34,039 bases of DNA, from the NCBI GenBank assembly GCA_001872575.1, contig MNWP01000021.1:1-34039 (forward strand), read 5' to 3'. Numbering within the stretch: position 1 is the stretch's first letter; each line of letters starts with the position of its first letter. The translations under genes and the position numbers were made by a program. The notes beneath the pieces were generated by a model. That model worked only from the letters and a program-made list of their open reading frames with translations. It had not been told where the DNA came from and ran no database searches. Below are positions 32,066-34,039 of this stretch, in pieces. The DNA comes from Candidatus Peregrinibacteria bacterium CG1_02_54_53 (GTDB taxonomy: Bacteria; Patescibacteriota; Gracilibacteria; Peribacterales; Peribacteraceae).

Positions 32066-32071
32066 GTATCA
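32066..32071 (+). promoter_or_regulatory. -10 box of the PfkB-family kinase gene
   Basis: TATCAT ends 10 bases before the ATG at 32082, consistent with a very short leader and supporting this start over the ATG at 32115. Confidence 0.4.
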
Positions 32072-32081
32072 TTCTCCTGAC

Positions 32082-33092
32082 ATGCCTTCTGCTTCTCCAT
32101 CTCGGCATCGAACAATGTCCATTGGAGGGGCAACATACGATCTCTTCGTACGCCTGAAGAGTGACGCTTTGTGCGAAGAGGCGAATAAGCCCATTTTCGC
32201 TCTGCCTCTGGGAGAGAAGATCCACGTGGACGAGGTGGTCGAGACCTGCGGTGGCGGCGCATCGAATACGAGCGTCGGGCTGGCGCGCCTTGGATGCGAT
32301 GCCCTCTTCGAGGGTGTGATCGGTTCTGACCTGTGGGGACAGCGCCTGCTCGCGAACCTGCAGAAAGAAGGGGTCAATACGCAGCATGCGCTCGTCGTGG
32401 ATAATGAAGTCTCGAGCTTTTCGCTCATTCTTTCGGCCCGGGGAGGAGAGCGCGTGATCCTCTACACGCCCGGGGCGAACGCTCACCTGCACAAATCCAA
32501 CTTCGATCGCGACATTGCCGAAAAGATGGACTGGGTCTACCTCAACCACATTCAGGAAGCATCGCACGACATTCAGGAAGACATCATTGAGATTCTTGCA
32601 CGCGAAACCCCCAATCTTACATGGAACCCGGGAGGCCGTCAGATCGCCGCCGGTATCGAAGCACCGATGAATAAGCTCCTGCTTCCCTTCACCGACTTGC
32701 TGCTCCTCAACTACGAAGAAGCGTTGGCTTTCACGCACACGACCACCATCGACGAGGCTTTTGCGCAACTGCTCAAGAGTGGCGCAAAGCGCATTTGCGT
32801 GACGGACGGCAGCAGAGGAGTAACCGCCACCGACGGTGAGCGACACTACCAATGTCCTTGTGACGATTCCGTGCCTGTGATTGATACCACCGGCGCCGGC
32901 GACGCCTTTGGGACGGGGGCAACATGGGCTCTTTTGCAGGGACTTCCCTTTCCAACAGTACTGAAAGCGGGTACACTGGACGCAGCAGGTGTCGTCAGCG
33001 CGATGGGCGCTCAGCAGGGGCTCCTCACAGAGAATTCAATGCAGGAACGACTGCGAACCACCCGTCTCACCGTTGCCGACCGGCCACTCTGA
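32082..33092 (+). CDS. PfkB-family carbohydrate/nucleoside kinase
   Basis: A 336-aa ribokinase-superfamily kinase. Both family signatures are present: CGGGASNTSVGLARLG near residues 58-73 and the anion hole with catalytic Asp DTTGAGDAFGTGA near 268-280. The substrate-side segment (DLFVRL, PLGEKIHVDEVVETCGGG) does not let me choose among fructose, adenosine, ribose or other substrates. The first 11 residues (MPSASPSRHRT) are a loose extension; MSIGGATYDLF at 32115 is an alternative start. The following gene begins 22 bases after the stop. Confidence 0.85.
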   Translation: MPSASPSRHRTMSIGGATYDLFVRLKSDALCEEANKPIFALPLGEKIHVDEVVETCGGGASNTSVGLARLGCDALFEGVIGSDLWGQRLLANLQKEGVNTQHALVVDNEVSSFSLILSARGGERVILYTPGANAHLHKSNFDRDIAEKMDWVYLNHIQEASHDIQEDIIEILARETPNLTWNPGGRQIAAGIEAPMNKLLLPFTDLLLLNYEEALAFTHTTTIDEAFAQLLKSGAKRICVTDGSRGVTATDGERHYQCPCDDSVPVIDTTGAGDAFGTGATWALLQGLPFPTVLKAGTLDAAGVVSAMGAQQGLLTENSMQERLRTTRLTVADRPL

Positions 33093-33114
33093 ATTCGACT
33101 CCCCACACACTCCC

Positions 33115-33717
33115 ATGTCCGATGATCAGCTGCTCCAAATTCAGGAACTCATCGAGAGCGCATCGTCGTCACTCAAGACGGCCAACGCGTTGCTGCGTTC
33201 AATCACCGGCATCACGGATGCCGACCACGAACGTCATGCAGCGCGCGCCAACACAATGACCGGAGGTGGAGCGGTGAGCGGAAAAGTGGTCGAGGGCATC
33301 TTCGACGGACAGAACATGGTCGACAGTGAGGGCAACACCTATCCCGTCCCTGCGAACTACGCCAGCAAGAGCAAGCTCGCAGAAGGAGATGGCATGAAGC
33401 TGACCATCACGGACGAGGGTAAGTTCATCTACAAACAAATCGCACCCGTGAAGCGTCGAACCGTTGTGGGCGTCCTCATTCAGGAAGACGGCCAGTACAA
33501 AGTGCTCGCGGAGGGAAAGGCCTTCCGTGTCCTCCTCGCTTCGGTGACGTTCTATCGCGCCGAAGTGGGTGACCAGGTGACGATTTTGCTGCCCGAAGAC
33601 GGTGAGGCGCGCTGGGGCGCGGTCGAAGCCGTGATCCCCAAACATCTTTCTGAAGCCGCCGCACGATCGACCGTGGGCCGCGCACAGAGTGAAGACGGCG
33701 AACTGAAGCCGATGTGA
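33115..33717 (+). CDS. Hypothetical protein with N-terminal helices and beta-rich domains
   Basis: A 200-aa cytoplasmic protein. Residues 1-45 are helical (QLLQIQELIESASSSLKTANALL). Residues about 52-120 form a compact beta domain with GKVVEGIFDGQNMVDSEGNT, YPVPANYASKSKLAEGDGMK and GKFIYKQIAPVKRR. A second beta stretch (VVGVLIQEDGQYKVLAEGKAFRVL) follows. I recall similar unannotated proteins from CPR genomes but can name no function. The start at 33115 (MSDDQLLQIQ) gives a clean N-terminus; the upstream in-frame codon at 32989 lies inside the kinase gene. It is probably co-transcribed with the kinase. Confidence 0.75.
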   Translation: MSDDQLLQIQELIESASSSLKTANALLRSITGITDADHERHAARANTMTGGGAVSGKVVEGIFDGQNMVDSEGNTYPVPANYASKSKLAEGDGMKLTITDEGKFIYKQIAPVKRRTVVGVLIQEDGQYKVLAEGKAFRVLLASVTFYRAEVGDQVTILLPEDGEARWGAVEAVIPKHLSEAAARSTVGRAQSEDGELKPM

Positions 33718-33718
33718 T

Positions 33719-33812
33719 GGTTGGCCATTGGTGATATGACGATTGGCAATATTTCGTCGCGGTCCTTTGCGAGATCTATCGCCAATCGCCAATTGAAAAA
33801 TCGCCAATATTC
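33719..33812. repeat. Short CGCCAAT/ATTGGC repeats before the insertion sequence
   Basis: CGCCAAT occurs at 33780, 33787 and 33802, and ATTGGC in inverse orientation near 33742. GATTGGCAATATTTCG (33741-33756) resembles an inverted and re-used form of TCGCCAATATTCG at 33801-33813. No gene is seen. Confidence 0.45.
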
Positions 33813-34039
33813 GGGCTAGTGGACAATTTTGCAGGCTGAAATGAGCATCTTTCCTTTTCTGGAAGCCAAAGTATGCTCAGATTTTTCCCAATGCATCATG
33901 AAAAATATGTTCTCATTGCAGTTCACGATCAGTGAAGAAGAATGGATCTCGATATGGAAAGCAGTTATGGAAATGTACGGAGTGCGGTAAACAATTCCGT
34001 CAGAAATCGCCGTCGAAGAAGAAAGAAATCTGGAGAGAA
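33813..34039 (+). mobile_element. Insertion sequence, 5' end (right copy, partial)
   Basis: Exact 227-base inverted copy of 30-256, reading rightward off the window. The element begins with gggctagtggacaatt. Bases flanking the two copies differ immediately inside, so this is the true element end. Confidence 0.8.
33905..34039 (+). CDS. Transposase, N-terminal zinc ribbon (partial)
   Basis: Second copy of the transposase beginning. It has the CSHC...CTEC zinc ribbon and runs off the right edge after 45 codons (ending KKKEIWRE). As in the left copy, the first available codon is ATA (33905), and the nearest ATG (33898) is in another frame across a run of five A. Confidence 0.6.
   Translation, partial: MCSHCSSRSVKKNGSRYGKQLWKCTECGKQFRQKSPSKKKEIWRE

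Noticed and set aside
1-34039. Composite transposon of 34 kb
   Set aside because: The IS ends are inverted and identical, but the interior is housekeeping genes and no target duplication can be seen; a contig break in a repeat is simpler.
1-34039. CRISPR array, prophage or toxin-antitoxin module
   Set aside because: No array of regularly spaced repeats, no phage structural genes and no cas or toxin-like genes were seen; tandem repeats at 25507 and 25712 have no spacers.
1-34039. Alternative genetic code (UGA as glycine)
   Set aside because: Genuine genes end at TGA at the expected family length (for example trxA at 17642), and no conserved Gly position is encoded by TGA.

Overview
The window looks like a chromosomal stretch of a Candidate Phyla Radiation (Patescibacteria) bacterium, most likely of the Peregrinibacteria/Peribacteria type. 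This is inferred from the gene set, the compact layout and protein style, not from a marker-gene search. TGA is used as an ordinary stop (for example mscS-like, trxA and the kinase gene), so the UGA-glycine code of Gracilibacteria/SR1 does not apply. Shine-Dalgarno sequences are almost absent. Instead, many start codons lie 4-12 bases after a clear -10 box (TATACT, TATAAT, TAAAGT, TACAAT), which points to widespread leaderless or near-leaderless mRNAs.

Layout. 1-256: end of an insertion sequence with a zinc-ribbon transposase gene running off the left edge; the same 227 bases recur inverted at 33813-34039. 335-5272 (+): dnaX, 5-formyl-THF cyclo-ligase, glyA and an MscS-type channel. 5273-6029: no protein gene, but a strong promoter, about 490 nt of densely self-complementary sequence and a terminator, read as a large structured RNA of unknown family. 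6030-9433 (-): hrcA with a perfect CIRCE operator, followed 8 bases later by a VirD4/TraD-like ATPase. 9541-12536 (-): rpmE and gyrA. 12704-13456 (+): a duplicated rsmI start, then rsmI. 13492-15174 (-): a small membrane protein and an M23 peptidase. 15284-17903 (+): ruvA, pgi, trxA and a small membrane protein.

17909-23776 (+) is a self-contained Cu(I)/Ag(I) efflux cassette: promoter, Met/His/Cys-rich secreted protein, small lipoprotein, RND adaptor, CusA-like pump, terminator. It is flanked by direct repeats copied from the 3' end of the upstream gene, which suggests an inserted module. No outer-membrane factor is present.

24008-26804: tRNA-Ala, then (-) two PurP-type ATP-grasp ligases (archaeal-style FAICAR synthetase family) and perhaps one more small gene. 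26925-28472 (+): a small hydrophilic protein and a thioredoxin-CcdA fusion. 28731-28805: tRNA-Cys. 28829-29407 (-): a lipoprotein. 29636-33717 (+): a large secreted Ig/Fn3-like surface protein, a PfkB-family sugar kinase and a conserved-looking hypothetical protein. The right edge is again the insertion sequence.

The window therefore mixes replication and repair (DnaX, GyrA, RuvA), one-carbon and purine metabolism (GlyA, cyclo-ligase, PurP pair), envelope and redox functions (M23, Trx, CcdA fusion, surface protein) and one likely acquired metal-resistance island. The best candidates for something undescribed are the structured RNA at 5464-5957 and the repeat-flanked copper cassette with its two small accessory proteins.
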